NCBI GenBank assembly: GCA_022826925.1
Contig: JAJDTX010000108.1
Coordinates: 1 to 64,000 of the forward strand
Reading direction: 5' to 3'
DNA: 64,000 bases
DNA from: Bryobacterales bacterium
GTDB taxonomy: Bacteria; Acidobacteriota; Terriglobia; Bryobacterales; UBA6623
Below are positions 9,017 to 18,870 of this stretch, in pieces (the first letter of the stretch is position 1; every line of letters begins with the position of its first letter). A program made the translations under genes and the position numbers. Under the pieces are notes generated by a model. That model saw nothing but the letters and a program-made list of their open reading frames with translations. It made no database searches and had not been told where the DNA came from.

Positions 9017-10231
9017 ATGAGGCTGACGTCGTACTTCAGCTGTCCGGTGCTGGCCGGATTGCTCTTGCTGTTCGCTGTGCCCGCCGCTGCGATCGAAATC
9101 GCAACGGGGTCTATGCTCGGGCCACGCTATGGGGCGGATCGCTTCTATGTGCGCGGCGGCCCGTCCGCAGACTGGAGCCCGACGTATGCGGGCGGTCGCT
9201 TTCGGGGCAAGGTCAGGGGCAGCTTGGCACTGGTTCGCGTGACCCAGGCTATCTTCGACGACGAGTGGCTCAGCGAGCGGCCGTTTGACCCTGGCGCGAA
9301 CACTGATCGCGTGATCGAGCGCCTCGATGTCTACAAGCAGCACGGCGTGGCCGGCATCGTGGTTGGCCTGCAAGGCGGAAATCCCCGCTACGAGGGCGAG
9401 TCCAACGGCGTTCAAAGGGGCGTAAGCGCCGATCTCGGGGAGAAGGCCGGGGCCTTGGTCAGCGCCTACAATCCCGACGGATCGTTGAAGCCAGATTGGA
9501 TGGCTCGGCTGGACAAACTGCTCGAGGCGGCCGACCAACGCGGCCTGATCGTGTGCTTGGTGCTGTTTCAGCAAGACCAAGACGAGGTCCTAGAGTCTCC
9601 CGAGGCCATCGTTGCCGCTGCTGGCAACGTCGCCCGTCACCTGATCGAACGCGACGCTCGCAACGTCATCGTCGATGTCGCCGACGCATGGGACGAGCCT
9701 GAGGGTCGCTGGGACCATCGCCGTTTCGTCCCACGCTACGTGGAGTATTTGATCCGCGCCGTCCGCGAGCAGTTTCAGCACGCCTCGTTCAGCTTGCCGA
9801 TTGGCGCTTCCAGCGGTTCTGGGATGCTCTACCCGATGTCGCTCGCGCGCCTATGCGATCTGGTCCTTCTGCAGGGTGACGGCCGCACGCCTTCGGAGAA
9901 GCTGGCGCGTTCCAAGCAGTTCAAGCAATATGGGCGGCCGGTGTTAATGGTGAGTGACAGCAGCGGCTCGGCCGCGACCAATGCCGAGCTGGCACGCGAG
10001 GCGTCGATTGCGCAAGCCTTTTTGGAAGGGGCCGCCGGATGGAGTTTCGTGCCGGCCTTGACGGCGAATCGGTTTCCGTTCGACTACGAGTTGGCGGACA
10101 GCGCGGTGTTCGAGGACTCGTGGCCCGCCGACACGCGGCATCGGGCGTACTTCCGGGCCATGCTGGAGGGCATCGCGAGGATTGTGTTGAGGCGGCCGCC
10201 GTCTACCTCTGGGAAGGGCAGGAAGAGATAG
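9017..10231 (+). CDS. Secreted TIM-barrel glycoside hydrolase-like protein
   Basis: A 404-residue protein with a signal peptide (MRLTSYFSCPVLAGLLLLFAV, cleavage near AAA). The body alternates beta and alpha segments like a TIM barrel: VIERLDVYKQHGVAGIVVGL, then LDKLLEAADQRGLIVCLVLF, then NVARHLIERDARNVIVDVAD, then DAWDEP. This order resembles cellulase-type (clan A) hydrolases, in which DAWDEP would take the place of the usual NExx acid/base strand. A clear second catalytic Glu is not obvious, so hydrolase activity is uncertain. The start has no strong ribosome site. A large stem-loop follows 14 nt after the stop, so it is probably monocistronic. Confidence 0.6.
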   Translation: MRLTSYFSCPVLAGLLLLFAVPAAAIEIATGSMLGPRYGADRFYVRGGPSADWSPTYAGGRFRGKVRGSLALVRVTQAIFDDEWLSERPFDPGANTDRVIERLDVYKQHGVAGIVVGLQGGNPRYEGESNGVQRGVSADLGEKAGALVSAYNPDGSLKPDWMARLDKLLEAADQRGLIVCLVLFQQDQDEVLESPEAIVAAAGNVARHLIERDARNVIVDVADAWDEPEGRWDHRRFVPRYVEYLIRAVREQFQHASFSLPIGASSGSGMLYPMSLARLCDLVLLQGDGRTPSEKLARSKQFKQYGRPVLMVSDSSGSAATNAELAREASIAQAFLEGAAGWSFVPALTANRFPFDYELADSAVFEDSWPADTRHRAYFRAMLEGIARIVLRRPPSTSGKGRKR

Positions 10232-10244
10232 GGAATCATTGTGC

Positions 10245-10314
10245 GCCAGGACCCTCTCTGACCGCAGCTCGACCGAATTCAAGCGGCTAGCGGTGCTCTC
10301 ACAGAGGTCCTGGC
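10245..10314. terminator. Long stem-loop after 10231, possible terminator
   Basis: GCCAGGACC(C)TCT at 10245-10257 pairs with AGAGGTCCTGGC at 10303-10314 with one bulged C. Inside the loop ACCGC (10261-10265) can pair with GCGGT (10289-10293). There is no T-run, so this is a structured 3-prime element or Rho-type stop rather than a textbook intrinsic terminator. The remaining intergenic sequence to 10672 contains only the SD of the RND gene (GGAGGAG near 10661-10667); I see nothing else there. Confidence 0.45.
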
Positions 10315-10672
10315 TAGGCCGAGGGTGCGCGCGCTCCAACGCATGGCGCCTTGGGAGCGCTCCCGCAGGGCGCGGTTGAGCCGGGAGGCGGCGCGCGTGT
10401 CATCGTCGGCGCGCGGCTGGCCCGCGTTCCCTTTTTCGAGTCGCCACGTGTGCCGTGATATTCTCGGCTAACGGCGATGATCGAGTGGAATCGCAGCCGT
10501 CAACAAAGCTGCGTTCGGTTGCAAACCGTGGCAACGAGCGCAGAACGAACGGACGAGACCTCGCCGCATTCGATCAGGATCGGCAGACGCTCCGTCCGCG
10601 CCCGGGCTTGTGAGTCCGTGTCCGAGGCATGCAGCGTATGAGGCTTGAGCCGGCAGCTAGCGGAGGAGCTCG

Positions 10673-13600
10673 GTGAACGGCCCTGTCGCATGGTGCGCGC
10701 GGAACGGCGTCGTCGGCAACTTGCTGCTGTTTGTCATCGTTGCAGCAGGCGCACTTTCGATCGCCGGTCTGAACTCGACCCTGTTCCCCGATGTCACTCT
10801 TGATGTTGTAACGGTATCGGTTCCCTATCGCGGCGCCTCTCCGCCGGATGTGGAAGAGTCCGTGTGCGTTCTCGTCGAGGAAGCGCTTCAGGGGATCGAG
10901 GGAGTCAACAAGATCACGTCGACAGCTGACGAGGGGGTCGGCGTCGCAGTCGTTGAGGTTCGATCCGGCTACGACATCGATGAGATTCGCGAAGAAATCA
11001 AGTCCAAGGTCGACGGCATCGAGGCCTTTCCGGAAGATGCCGGAAGACCGGTAGTCCGCTCGATTCCGCTACGCGTCGAGGTGATCGGCGTGGTCTTATA
11101 CGGGGCTGCGGACTTGCCCACGCTCAAGAGAATCGGAGAGCAGGCCCGGCGGGATCTCGAGGCTCTCCCCGAGATTTCCCAGGTCGAGATGGCCAATGTT
11201 CCCCCTTACGAGATCTCGATCGAGGTCTCGGAACAGGCAATGCGGCGCTGGGACTTGACGTTCGACGACGTCGCGGCCGCCGTCCGTCGGTCTTCGGTCG
11301 ATTTGCCGGGAGGATCTGTCAAGACCCCTGGTGGCGAGATCATGCTCCGGACGAGCGGACGGGCCGACACCGGAGATCAGTTCGAAGCGCTGCCCGTCGT
11401 CAGACGTCCTGACGGCACCATGATTCGCGTGGGAGATGTGGCACAGGTGGTAGACGGCTTCGAAGAGATCGCGAGCTCGACCGCGCTCGACGGAACGCCA
11501 GCCGTAGTTCTCAACGTCTACCGGGTCGGGAACGAGAGCGCAACCGATATCGCGGACGCCGTGTATGCGTACGTGCAGGGCGCCACTGCCAGTCTGCCGG
11601 ACGGCATCAACATGGCTGCGTGGCAAGACTGGGCCTATACCCTGCGGAGCCGGACCCGCCTGCTCGTCGAGAACGCATTGTCAGGTCTGTTGCTGGTGTT
11701 CGTCGTCTTGGCTTTGTTCATGCGGCTCAGGCTCGCGTTATGGGTTGCGATCGGCATTCCGGTTTCGTTCATGGGGGCTTTCGCGCTGATGCCGGCGTTC
11801 GATGTGACGATCAACATGATCTCGCTGCTGGCATTCATCTTGGTGCTGGGCATCGTGGTCGACGATGCCATCGTCGTCGCGGAGAACATCGACAGCAAGC
11901 AAGCCAAGCTCAAGCATGGCGTGAAGGGGGCCATCGAGGGGACGAGGGAGGTGTGCGTGCCCGTGGTGTTCGGAGTACTGACAACGATGGTCTCCTTCGC
12001 ACCCATGTTCTTCGTTCCGGGCACTCAAGGGAAGTTGATGGTGGCGATCCCGTTGATCGTCATACCGGTCCTGTTCTTCTCGCTCGTTGAATCAATCTTC
12101 GTCCTTCCCGGCCACCTAGCTCACCGCCCGTCCGACGATGACGGCTCGCGCGGCCTAGTGGTCCGCGCTTGGGATCGCTTGAGCGACCGGTTCTCGACCT
12201 CGCTCGAATGGATCGCCAGGGAGCTCTACAGGCCAGTGTTGCGGGCCGCGCTCCACTGGAGGTACTTGACTCTCGCGATCGCCCTGACCTGCATGGCCGT
12301 AACCGGTGCCTTCGTTGCGAGCGGGCGTATCAAGGTCATTCTCCTGCCTACTGACGAGTCCGACAAGGTCGTCGCATTCGTAACGATGCCACAGGAAGCT
12401 CCGGTCGACGCAACGAGGGCCGCCGTCGGACGGGTGGAGCAGGCCGCGTTTGCACTTCGCGAGGAGATCGCCCGGGAGGAAGGCAGCGACCAGTTTCGGC
12501 ACATCCTCAGTTCGATCGGAGAACAGCCGTACCAGCTTGTGCTTGGCGGTCCCACTGCTCGCATCAACCCACCCAAGGGCGAGCATCTGGCGGAGGTGAA
12601 CATCGAGCTGAAACGAGCAGAAACCCGGACGGTCCGAGCGGAGGAGATCGCTCGCCGGCTCCGAGAGCGGATCGGCCGGATTCCCGGGGCCAGCGAACTC
12701 TCGATCACCCACGCGCTATTCGGAGGAGGGAAGGCGATCGACATCCAGTTCAACGGAGCGGACCTAGATGAGATGCAGGCGGTGGTGAACAAGACAAAGG
12801 AGCGGCTCGAGCAGTATCCGGGAGTCTTCGATATTACCGATACCTCTCGTGGGGCGAAGCCCGAAATCCAGCTCTCGCTCGCTCCCGAGGGCGAGACCAT
12901 GGGCCTTTCCTTGATCGAAATCGGACGCCAGGTGAGACAGGGATTCTTCGGGGAGGAAGTCCAGCGAATCCAGCGGGGCCGGGAGGACGTTCGCGTCATG
13001 GTGCGCTACCCGGAGGTGGAGCGGCGTTCGATCGGCGACCTCGAAGGCATGCGTTTTCGTGTTCCGGGAGGGGACGAGGTTCCTTTCTCGACGGTGGCGG
13101 AAGCTACGCTCGGTCGCGGGCCGGCGTCGATCACTCGAGTGGACCGGAATCGGTCGATCAATGTGTTGGCGGCGGTCGATTCGTCAGTGACGACCAGCCA
13201 GCAGGTGCTCGCCGATCTCGAAACAAGCTTTCTTCCCGGAGTGCTGGAAGACCACGATTCGGTGCGATACGCGTTCCTTGGCGATCAGGCCGAGTTGATC
13301 GAGGCCACGGAGGCTCTGGCAGCCGCGCTGGCGATCGCTCTCTGTGTGATGTTCGTGACTCTCGCGGTTCCCCTGAAGAGCTATGTCGCGCCGGTCATCG
13401 TCCTCTCTGCCGTGCCGTTCGGAGCTGTCGGAGCGATATGGGGCCACGTGATCATGGGCATCCCGCTGACGTTCATTTCCACGTGCGGTGTGGTGGCACT
13501 GGCGGGAGTGGTTGTGAATGACTCGCTAGTCCTGGTGAGCTTCGTCCAAGATCATGCGGGACGAACGGCTTCGCGCTTCGAGGCCGTCCGCATAGCGGGC

Positions 13601-13873
13601 GAGTCGCGCTTCAGAGCAATCATCCTGACTTCTTTGACCACAACTGCCGGCGTGTCGCCGCTGATGTTTGAGAGCGACCTGCAAGCGCAGTTCCTGATTC
13701 CGATGGCAGTCGCGCTCGCCTACGGGGTGCTCTTCGCAACACTCGTGACGTTGCTGCTGGTGCCGGCTCTCTATCTGATCCTTGACGACTTCCGACTTGC
13801 GGTCCGCTGGTGCTTGCACGGCGATTCCGAAAGTGACTCGAACAGCGGGTCATCGCGCACCGTTCCGGAATGA
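10673..13873 (+). CDS. RND-family efflux pump inner-membrane permease (AcrB/HAE1-like)
   Basis: A 1,066-residue transporter with the standard duplicated RND layout: TM1 near residues 13-33, a large periplasmic loop (VTVSVPYRGASPPDVEESV), TM2-6 with GIVVDDAIVVAENIDSKQ (about residue 390-410, the proton-relay Asp pair), a second loop, and TM8-12. GTG 10673 is chosen because GGAGGAG lies just upstream and the cytoplasmic N-terminus and TM1 match the family. RND permeases normally need a periplasmic adaptor and an outer-membrane channel; neither is encoded on either side, so it is an orphan that must use partners from elsewhere. Substrate cannot be predicted. Confidence 0.92.
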   Translation: MNGPVAWCARNGVVGNLLLFVIVAAGALSIAGLNSTLFPDVTLDVVTVSVPYRGASPPDVEESVCVLVEEALQGIEGVNKITSTADEGVGVAVVEVRSGYDIDEIREEIKSKVDGIEAFPEDAGRPVVRSIPLRVEVIGVVLYGAADLPTLKRIGEQARRDLEALPEISQVEMANVPPYEISIEVSEQAMRRWDLTFDDVAAAVRRSSVDLPGGSVKTPGGEIMLRTSGRADTGDQFEALPVVRRPDGTMIRVGDVAQVVDGFEEIASSTALDGTPAVVLNVYRVGNESATDIADAVYAYVQGATASLPDGINMAAWQDWAYTLRSRTRLLVENALSGLLLVFVVLALFMRLRLALWVAIGIPVSFMGAFALMPAFDVTINMISLLAFILVLGIVVDDAIVVAENIDSKQAKLKHGVKGAIEGTREVCVPVVFGVLTTMVSFAPMFFVPGTQGKLMVAIPLIVIPVLFFSLVESIFVLPGHLAHRPSDDDGSRGLVVRAWDRLSDRFSTSLEWIARELYRPVLRAALHWRYLTLAIALTCMAVTGAFVASGRIKVILLPTDESDKVVAFVTMPQEAPVDATRAAVGRVEQAAFALREEIAREEGSDQFRHILSSIGEQPYQLVLGGPTARINPPKGEHLAEVNIELKRAETRTVRAEEIARRLRERIGRIPGASELSITHALFGGGKAIDIQFNGADLDEMQAVVNKTKERLEQYPGVFDITDTSRGAKPEIQLSLAPEGETMGLSLIEIGRQVRQGFFGEEVQRIQRGREDVRVMVRYPEVERRSIGDLEGMRFRVPGGDEVPFSTVAEATLGRGPASITRVDRNRSINVLAAVDSSVTTSQQVLADLETSFLPGVLEDHDSVRYAFLGDQAELIEATEALAAALAIALCVMFVTLAVPLKSYVAPVIVLSAVPFGAVGAIWGHVIMGIPLTFISTCGVVALAGVVVNDSLVLVSFVQDHAGRTASRFEAVRIAGESRFRAIILTSLTTTAGVSPLMFESDLQAQFLIPMAVALAYGVLFATLVTLLLVPALYLILDDFRLAVRWCLHGDSESDSNSGSSRTVPE

Positions 13874-14454
13874 CGCCGGCACTTCCGTTGCCCGCGCGAG
13901 GCAGAAACCGCCAAGAAGCCTGGTCCCGCGACCGCGCCGAGCTGAAGTCTCCAAGACCTAGGCTCCAATCCTGACCGGGTCGGGCCCGGTAGTTGCAAAT
14001 CAACACCCTCATTACAGTCCGGAAGCAAAATGTTGTGATAGAATCGTGCCACTGAGATTTCTCATTCGTGCGCGCATGTCGTGGACCCCGCCGAAAGGCA
14101 CAACGGCAAGAGCCATCGCCGTGAATCCCAGGAGTTTCAACAAGAACACTTGTCTAGTTAAGGTCCGGCTGTATTTGAAACGTTTTCCGGATTGGGGCCC
14201 CATGCGGAGATCGAGTCCACCACGCTGCTCGGCCCAGGCCGCCCCTGTCGGCGTAGCACGCCGCAGGAATGTGCTTCCGTTCGGCCTTGCGCGCTCGCGC
14301 CGGGGCCGCGTTGAAGAGGGACGAGGGCCTTCAGCGACAGCTTGGGCTGGAGTGCAATCCGGGAGGCTCGGCGGGCAGCGCGACAGCCTCTTGCCTTCGT
14401 CATCTCTGCACGCCGTTCAGCACCGAGTGATCGGGGCTTCGGAAGAGGTTTGAG
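13874..14454. other. Intergenic region upstream of MpaB-like gene
   Basis: 581 bp without a supportable gene. Possible frames here are short, overlap each other and are low in complexity. Base composition drops towards AT around 14020-14180, which may mark the edge of the low-GC segment carrying the following gene. AAGAGG at 14441-14446 is a plausible ribosome site for that gene. Confidence 0.4.
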
Positions 14455-15648
14455 ATGAGCCTGCATTCCGAGTCGAAGCGAATGCCAACGTGTTACGCCG
14501 AGGGGTTTCGAAAAGCGTCCGAAATCGATTCAGACATCGCTTCCAATTACCTCACACATACAACGATTGCGGATCCTGAGGCCGATGCCCTAATCGAGGA
14601 ATTAGCGACACTTGATCGAACTCTCTCAACAAAATACATCAATGCTGCAATGGATCGACGAGAAGATAAGTTAGTTGGTGCACCATCCATCATAAAGGAT
14701 TTTTTCGCAGGCGCAAGTGTGGTGCCGGATTGGGTTGACTACGAATCATTCATTCCAGGGATAAAGATGTTTCATCGAAATTCAAAGATTGTTTTGGCCG
14801 GGTTCGTCGGGGGTGTCTTAGTCGAAGGTTTTTCGACAAACATAAGCAAATCATTCTTTATTACTGGGCGCGTTCGCGACACAGGCGTCAGGCGACTGAA
14901 GCAGAATAACCGACACATGGTCGAGATCTTCATGCCTGGAGGATTGCTGCGGGATGGCGACGGATGGAAGCTCTCTGTCCGTGTACGACTGATCCATGCA
15001 CAAATTCGACACCTCTTGGAGCACTCTGACGATTGGGACACTGAGTCATGGGGAGTGCCTGTAAGTTCGGCCCATGTGGGCTATTCGATCACAGCGTTTT
15101 CCGCGCGATTACTGGAACACATGAAGAGTCTGGGGGCAAAATTTACGGAGGAAGAAGCGCGGAGCTTCCTCGCGATTTGGCGCTATTCAGGTTTACTGAT
15201 GGGTATACCTGAGACGATCCTGTTTCGCGACATGGAAGAGGCACTAAAGATCTTCGAGGTCGGATACTGCTGTGAGCCGGACCCTGATGAGGATTCGATT
15301 TCGATGGCTAATTCTCTTATCAATTCTGCGCCACTAGTTGCCGGAATTACAGACCCGAAAGATCGTCGTGACCTAGCGACATACGTCTACAGCGTATCGC
15401 GCGCACTCATCGGTAACGAACTCGCTGACGCTCTGATGTATCCGTCCCAATCGACCTTTGGTGTGCTGCCTTGGTTTCGCTTGCAGGGCCACTACAACCG
15501 GCTCGTGGGCAAGCTCTTCCCGGGATTCGTCCAGAACAACAACTACACCAACTTCACCGGCCTGATGGACGTGTCAGAGTTCGACGAGGAAGGCATCAGC
15601 TACAGACTGCCCGATCATGTACACGCGGAACGCTCCACCCCATGGTGA
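14455..15648 (+). CDS. Oxygenase MpaB/latex-clearing-protein-like haem protein (DUF2236)
   Basis: A 397-residue, mainly helical protein with no signal peptide. VPDWVDYESFIPG near residue 85, then RRLKQNNRHMVEIF and VRLIHAQIRHLLEHSDDWD (about residues 180-200), match the ER/MpaB/Lcp family, where the His in RxRLIHAxIR is the proximal haem ligand and the preceding Arg is conserved. Known members are rubber-cleaving Lcp and the mycophenolate farnesyl-chain oxygenase MpaB, so a b-type haem oxygenase acting on an isoprenoid-like substrate is possible. Most of the gene is far less GC-rich than its neighbours, with A/T-ending codons, but the last roughly 60 codons (from about 15460) switch to GC-rich codon use like the host. 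Start ATG 14455 follows AAGAGG. Confidence 0.8.
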   Translation: MSLHSESKRMPTCYAEGFRKASEIDSDIASNYLTHTTIADPEADALIEELATLDRTLSTKYINAAMDRREDKLVGAPSIIKDFFAGASVVPDWVDYESFIPGIKMFHRNSKIVLAGFVGGVLVEGFSTNISKSFFITGRVRDTGVRRLKQNNRHMVEIFMPGGLLRDGDGWKLSVRVRLIHAQIRHLLEHSDDWDTESWGVPVSSAHVGYSITAFSARLLEHMKSLGAKFTEEEARSFLAIWRYSGLLMGIPETILFRDMEEALKIFEVGYCCEPDPDEDSISMANSLINSAPLVAGITDPKDRRDLATYVYSVSRALIGNELADALMYPSQSTFGVLPWFRLQGHYNRLVGKLFPGFVQNNNYTNFTGLMDVSEFDEEGISYRLPDHVHAERSTPW

Positions 15649-15826
15649 GATCGTGTCGACGGCGGCCGGAATCGCCCCCCTCGGTTAGTGTCTGTGTGGT
15701 TGCGACCGCAGTCCGGCTGGCATGGTCGCCGCTCTGAATATTCCCCGAGCCGTACGACGCGCCGCTGCGTGCCTGGCCTGGCTCAGGCGAGCCGGGTCTG
15801 GCGCACTATAATCCGCAAGAGATAGA

Positions 15827-17059
15827 GTGAGTCGCCACGTTTCGGAAACGCCGGTCCTGCTGATAGGGGCCGGCATGATCGCTCATGACCAGATCCTCCC
15901 CGCGCTCCTGCAAATGCGGCGCGAGGGTGCGGTCGGCGCAGTAACAGTCTGTTCCCAGCGCAACAGTTCGGTTGAGGCGCTGGCGCAGGCCCCCATGCTC
16001 CGGCGCGCCTTTCCGGACGTCAACTTCCGGGCGGCGCTAGATCCGACTGCCTTATCGGACGAGCCGCGGCCTGAGCACTATCGGTCGCTGCTCGCAGAGC
16101 TGCCCGAGCGCAGCGTGGTCGTGGTAGCAGTGCCGGACCAACTGCATCGAACAGTGGTGCTTGACGCACTGTCCGCCGGTCAGCACGTCTGCTGCGTCAA
16201 GCCGCTCGTGCTGCGAGTCGCAGACTCGCTTGAGATCGAGCGCGCGGCCCGCGCGAGCGGACTGCTAGTCGGTGTGGAATACCACAAGCGTTTCGATCCA
16301 CGGAGCATCATGGCGCGAGACCGCTATCGCAGGGGCCAGTTCGGCGAGTTCAAGCTTGGGACCGCGCGCCTGATGGAGAAGTGGCACTACCGTGACTCGA
16401 ACTTTCAGAACTGGTTCGCCGCTGACGCCACCGACTCCTTCGTCTACATCGGCTGCCACTACGTGGACTTGGTGCATTTCGTGACCGGATTGTTGCCCAC
16501 AGCCGTCTCGGTCTATGGAATTCTCGACGAGCTGCCGAACGGTGACCAGGGGTACTTGTGGACCGACGCGCGCGTGTTGTGGGAAAACGGTGCCTGCCTG
16601 AATGTCCAGAACTCGTTGAGCTTCCCCGATGCCGCGCCGGGGCCGAACACCCAGGGCATGACCCTGTACTGCACCGGAAGCGGCAGGGGAGCCCTGCTAG
16701 AGCACTCGGACCAGTATCGAGGCATTGCTTACAGCTTCGGCGAAGTGGCGTCCGGGCCAGGGGGGACCCAGTACGCCGAGCCCAGCCCGGACTATTTCCT
16801 GTACCAAGACCTCGGCGGGCCGGGGCTTGTGCCGACCGGCTACGGGGTGCGTTCTGTCAGGCACATCGTGGCAGAGGCCCTGCGCGTCGAACGCGAGGCT
16901 GATTCAGATGACCAGCGGAGGGCCATCATTGCCGAGATAGAATCTGCAGGGATCCTAGCCACCCCTTCGAATAGCCGGCACAACGAGGCAGTCTGCGAGG
17001 CTGCGCGGGAGTCGATTGCGGACGGCGGTCGGCTCGTCAAAGTCGCCAGATCGGAATGA
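15827..17059 (+). CDS. Gfo/Idh/MocA family oxidoreductase, divergent
   Basis: A 410-residue protein with a Rossmann fold at the N-terminus (PVLLIGAGMIAHDQILPALL) and the expected strand ending VVVVAVPDQLHRTVV. Where most of the family has EKP, it reads HVCCVKPLVL, so the lysine and proline stay but Glu is Val. LLVGVEYHKRFDP and FVYIGCHYVDLVHF give the second-domain active-site region. No signal peptide, so cytoplasmic, unlike the homologue at 4061. GTG 15827 is the only sensible start, preceded by AAGAGA; an internal ATG would remove the nucleotide-binding loop. It is a lone gene on the plus strand, convergent with a sulfatase. Probably a sugar or cyclitol dehydrogenase, substrate unknown. 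Confidence 0.82.
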   Translation: MSRHVSETPVLLIGAGMIAHDQILPALLQMRREGAVGAVTVCSQRNSSVEALAQAPMLRRAFPDVNFRAALDPTALSDEPRPEHYRSLLAELPERSVVVVAVPDQLHRTVVLDALSAGQHVCCVKPLVLRVADSLEIERAARASGLLVGVEYHKRFDPRSIMARDRYRRGQFGEFKLGTARLMEKWHYRDSNFQNWFAADATDSFVYIGCHYVDLVHFVTGLLPTAVSVYGILDELPNGDQGYLWTDARVLWENGACLNVQNSLSFPDAAPGPNTQGMTLYCTGSGRGALLEHSDQYRGIAYSFGEVASGPGGTQYAEPSPDYFLYQDLGGPGLVPTGYGVRSVRHIVAEALRVEREADSDDQRRAIIAEIESAGILATPSNSRHNEAVCEAARESIADGGRLVKVARSE

Positions 17060-17156
17060 CCGAGCCGGTCCGTTCGGACCCGGAAGGCGCGTTGCTCGTG
17101 ATCCGCTAGGCAAGAACCCTGATCGACGATTCGAAGTGACCGGGCCCCGTCCCTGA

Positions 17157-18566
17157 CTATTCGGAACCCCCGTCCGGTACTTCTTCAGGTACCAGCCACC
17201 AATCCTGCAAGGCTTCGCGGAGTTCCGCTACTAGATCGGCGTGCTCGGCGGCCAAGTCATTCGTCTCGTACGGATCCTCGAGCACATTGTAGAGTTCCGG
17301 CTCGAATCGCATCCAATCGGCGACTTGCCCCCGGATCATGTGCATCACGTCCCTGTTCAACGCGTAGGGCAGAACAAGCTTCCAGCCGTCCTCCCGCACG
17401 ACCGTGCGGTACTTGAGGTTGGCGACCGGATCCAAGACGTTCACCGCGGTGTGCGCGAACGTGGACCCGAAGACTTGCTTCCGCTGTTGCAGGGCCTTGC
17501 GGTCCAAGAGGCTGATTCCCGGCAGATTTGCCGAGCGTTCGATAGCCGCAGCGTGGAGCATCGTCGGAACGAGGTCGATACTGCTGACCAGTGTCCGGTC
17601 ATCGCGGCCGGGCTCAACTTGTCCGGGCCAGCGGATCATGATCGGCGTACGGACACCCATTTCGTAAGGGGACATCTTCGCCCGTGCTGTGGGCTGATCG
17701 GCGCGGTCTTCAGTCGTGATCCAGCCGTTATCGGCAACGTAGAGAACCAAGGTGTTGGGGCGGTTCGCCTTGTCCAAGAAATCCAAGAGCTCTCCAACGG
17801 TTTCGTCAAGCCACTCCACCGTCGCGTAGTACTTCGCGATCCGCTCGGGACGGTCCGGTGTCAGATACTTGCCCAGGAGCCGTTCGGGAGGGTTGTGCGG
17901 CGTGTGGGGCAGGAACACGCCATACCAGACGAAGAACGGGGTGTCGACGGGCTCGACGAACGACTGGCCCGGTTGCTTGGCCTTCTTCCACCAAGCGGAC
18001 GTCGAATTTATGAAGTCGAAGATCGGGTCCATTCCTTCGCGTCCGATTGCCAACCCGTCGTCGCCGTGGCGGCCGCCTCGGGTGACGTCGCCGTGCGTCA
18101 TCGCCTCAGTGAACCCGTGATCTAGAGGATTGCCCTCCCACCACTTCCCGGACTGGTGGCTGGCATACCCGGAGCGCCTGAGCAGCTCGATGACGTTTTC
18201 GTTCTGCGAAAAGACCCGTTCCATCGAAGCCCGGCCCTCGACATCGCGTGCGATTGCCGGCCATTCGCCGGGCGGATCGTTGCCGGTGATCTTGTGCTGG
18301 TGCGGGTACAGGCCCGTGGCCAGCGTCGCCAGGCTCGGACGGCACACTGGAGCCGGCACATAGCCCCTCGTATAGACCATCGACTCCGAAGCGAGGCGAT
18401 CCAGATTCGGGGTGTGGATCACGGGATGGCCCATGAAGCCGTAGTCGGGCCAGCCGTGGTCGTCGGAGATGATCAGGACGATATTCGGGGGGGCTTCAGC
18501 AACGTCATCTGGAGCGCAGCCAACGCAAGCCACGAGAGCGCCGAACGCGAGCAGGTAGAGCCTCAC
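17157..18566 (-). CDS. Sulfatase lipoprotein with variant CRPSL formylglycine motif
   Basis: A 469-residue arylsulfatase-superfamily hydrolase. GTG 18566 gives a short signal MRLYLLAFGALVAC with one or two possible lipobox cysteines (Cys14, Cys17); the frame continues upstream but that part overlaps another gene and has no signal. PPNIVLIISDDHGWPDYGF supplies the metal Asp pair, then VCRPSLATLATGLYPH holds the cysteine that would become formylglycine (Cys75). The classical motif is C-x-P-S-R; here Arg is Leu. VLYVADNGW provides the downstream Asp-Asn ligands. It probably releases sulfate from a glycan or aryl sulfate in the periplasm. It needs a formylglycine-generating enzyme or anSME, none of which is in the window. 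Confidence 0.87.
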   Translation of the reverse strand: MRLYLLAFGALVACVGCAPDDVAEAPPNIVLIISDDHGWPDYGFMGHPVIHTPNLDRLASESMVYTRGYVPAPVCRPSLATLATGLYPHQHKITGNDPPGEWPAIARDVEGRASMERVFSQNENVIELLRRSGYASHQSGKWWEGNPLDHGFTEAMTHGDVTRGGRHGDDGLAIGREGMDPIFDFINSTSAWWKKAKQPGQSFVEPVDTPFFVWYGVFLPHTPHNPPERLLGKYLTPDRPERIAKYYATVEWLDETVGELLDFLDKANRPNTLVLYVADNGWITTEDRADQPTARAKMSPYEMGVRTPIMIRWPGQVEPGRDDRTLVSSIDLVPTMLHAAAIERSANLPGISLLDRKALQQRKQVFGSTFAHTAVNVLDPVANLKYRTVVREDGWKLVLPYALNRDVMHMIRGQVADWMRFEPELYNVLEDPYETNDLAAEHADLVAELREALQDWWLVPEEVPDGGSE

Positions 18567-18870
18567 AAGCGTAATTCTCGCACCGCGGGGCCCTAAAGCA
18601 AGCGGCTCGCTAGTTCTTGGCTCTCCAGCGCCGTTTTCGCGGCATGTATCTGCGACGCTCCGAGAGCGCCTTGGAGCGTATGCCCGCTGGCCGCGCACGA
18701 CACTGGGTTGACAGCTTGGGAAACAATGAGGACTGAGTTGTTCAAGCGATCGATGCTGTTGCTGCATCAAGTACCTCGCAGGGCTCGTGTTACGCTGCCG
18801 TGGAAATTCGGCCAGCTGCGCACATTGTTTGACAACGGGTTTGTGCAGCGACGGCGGGAAGGAGTTTGAA

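Noticed and set aside
14046..14453. 135-codon plus-strand frame before the MpaB-like gene
   Set aside because: Arg/Ser-rich, no ribosome site, composition changes half way; judged noise.
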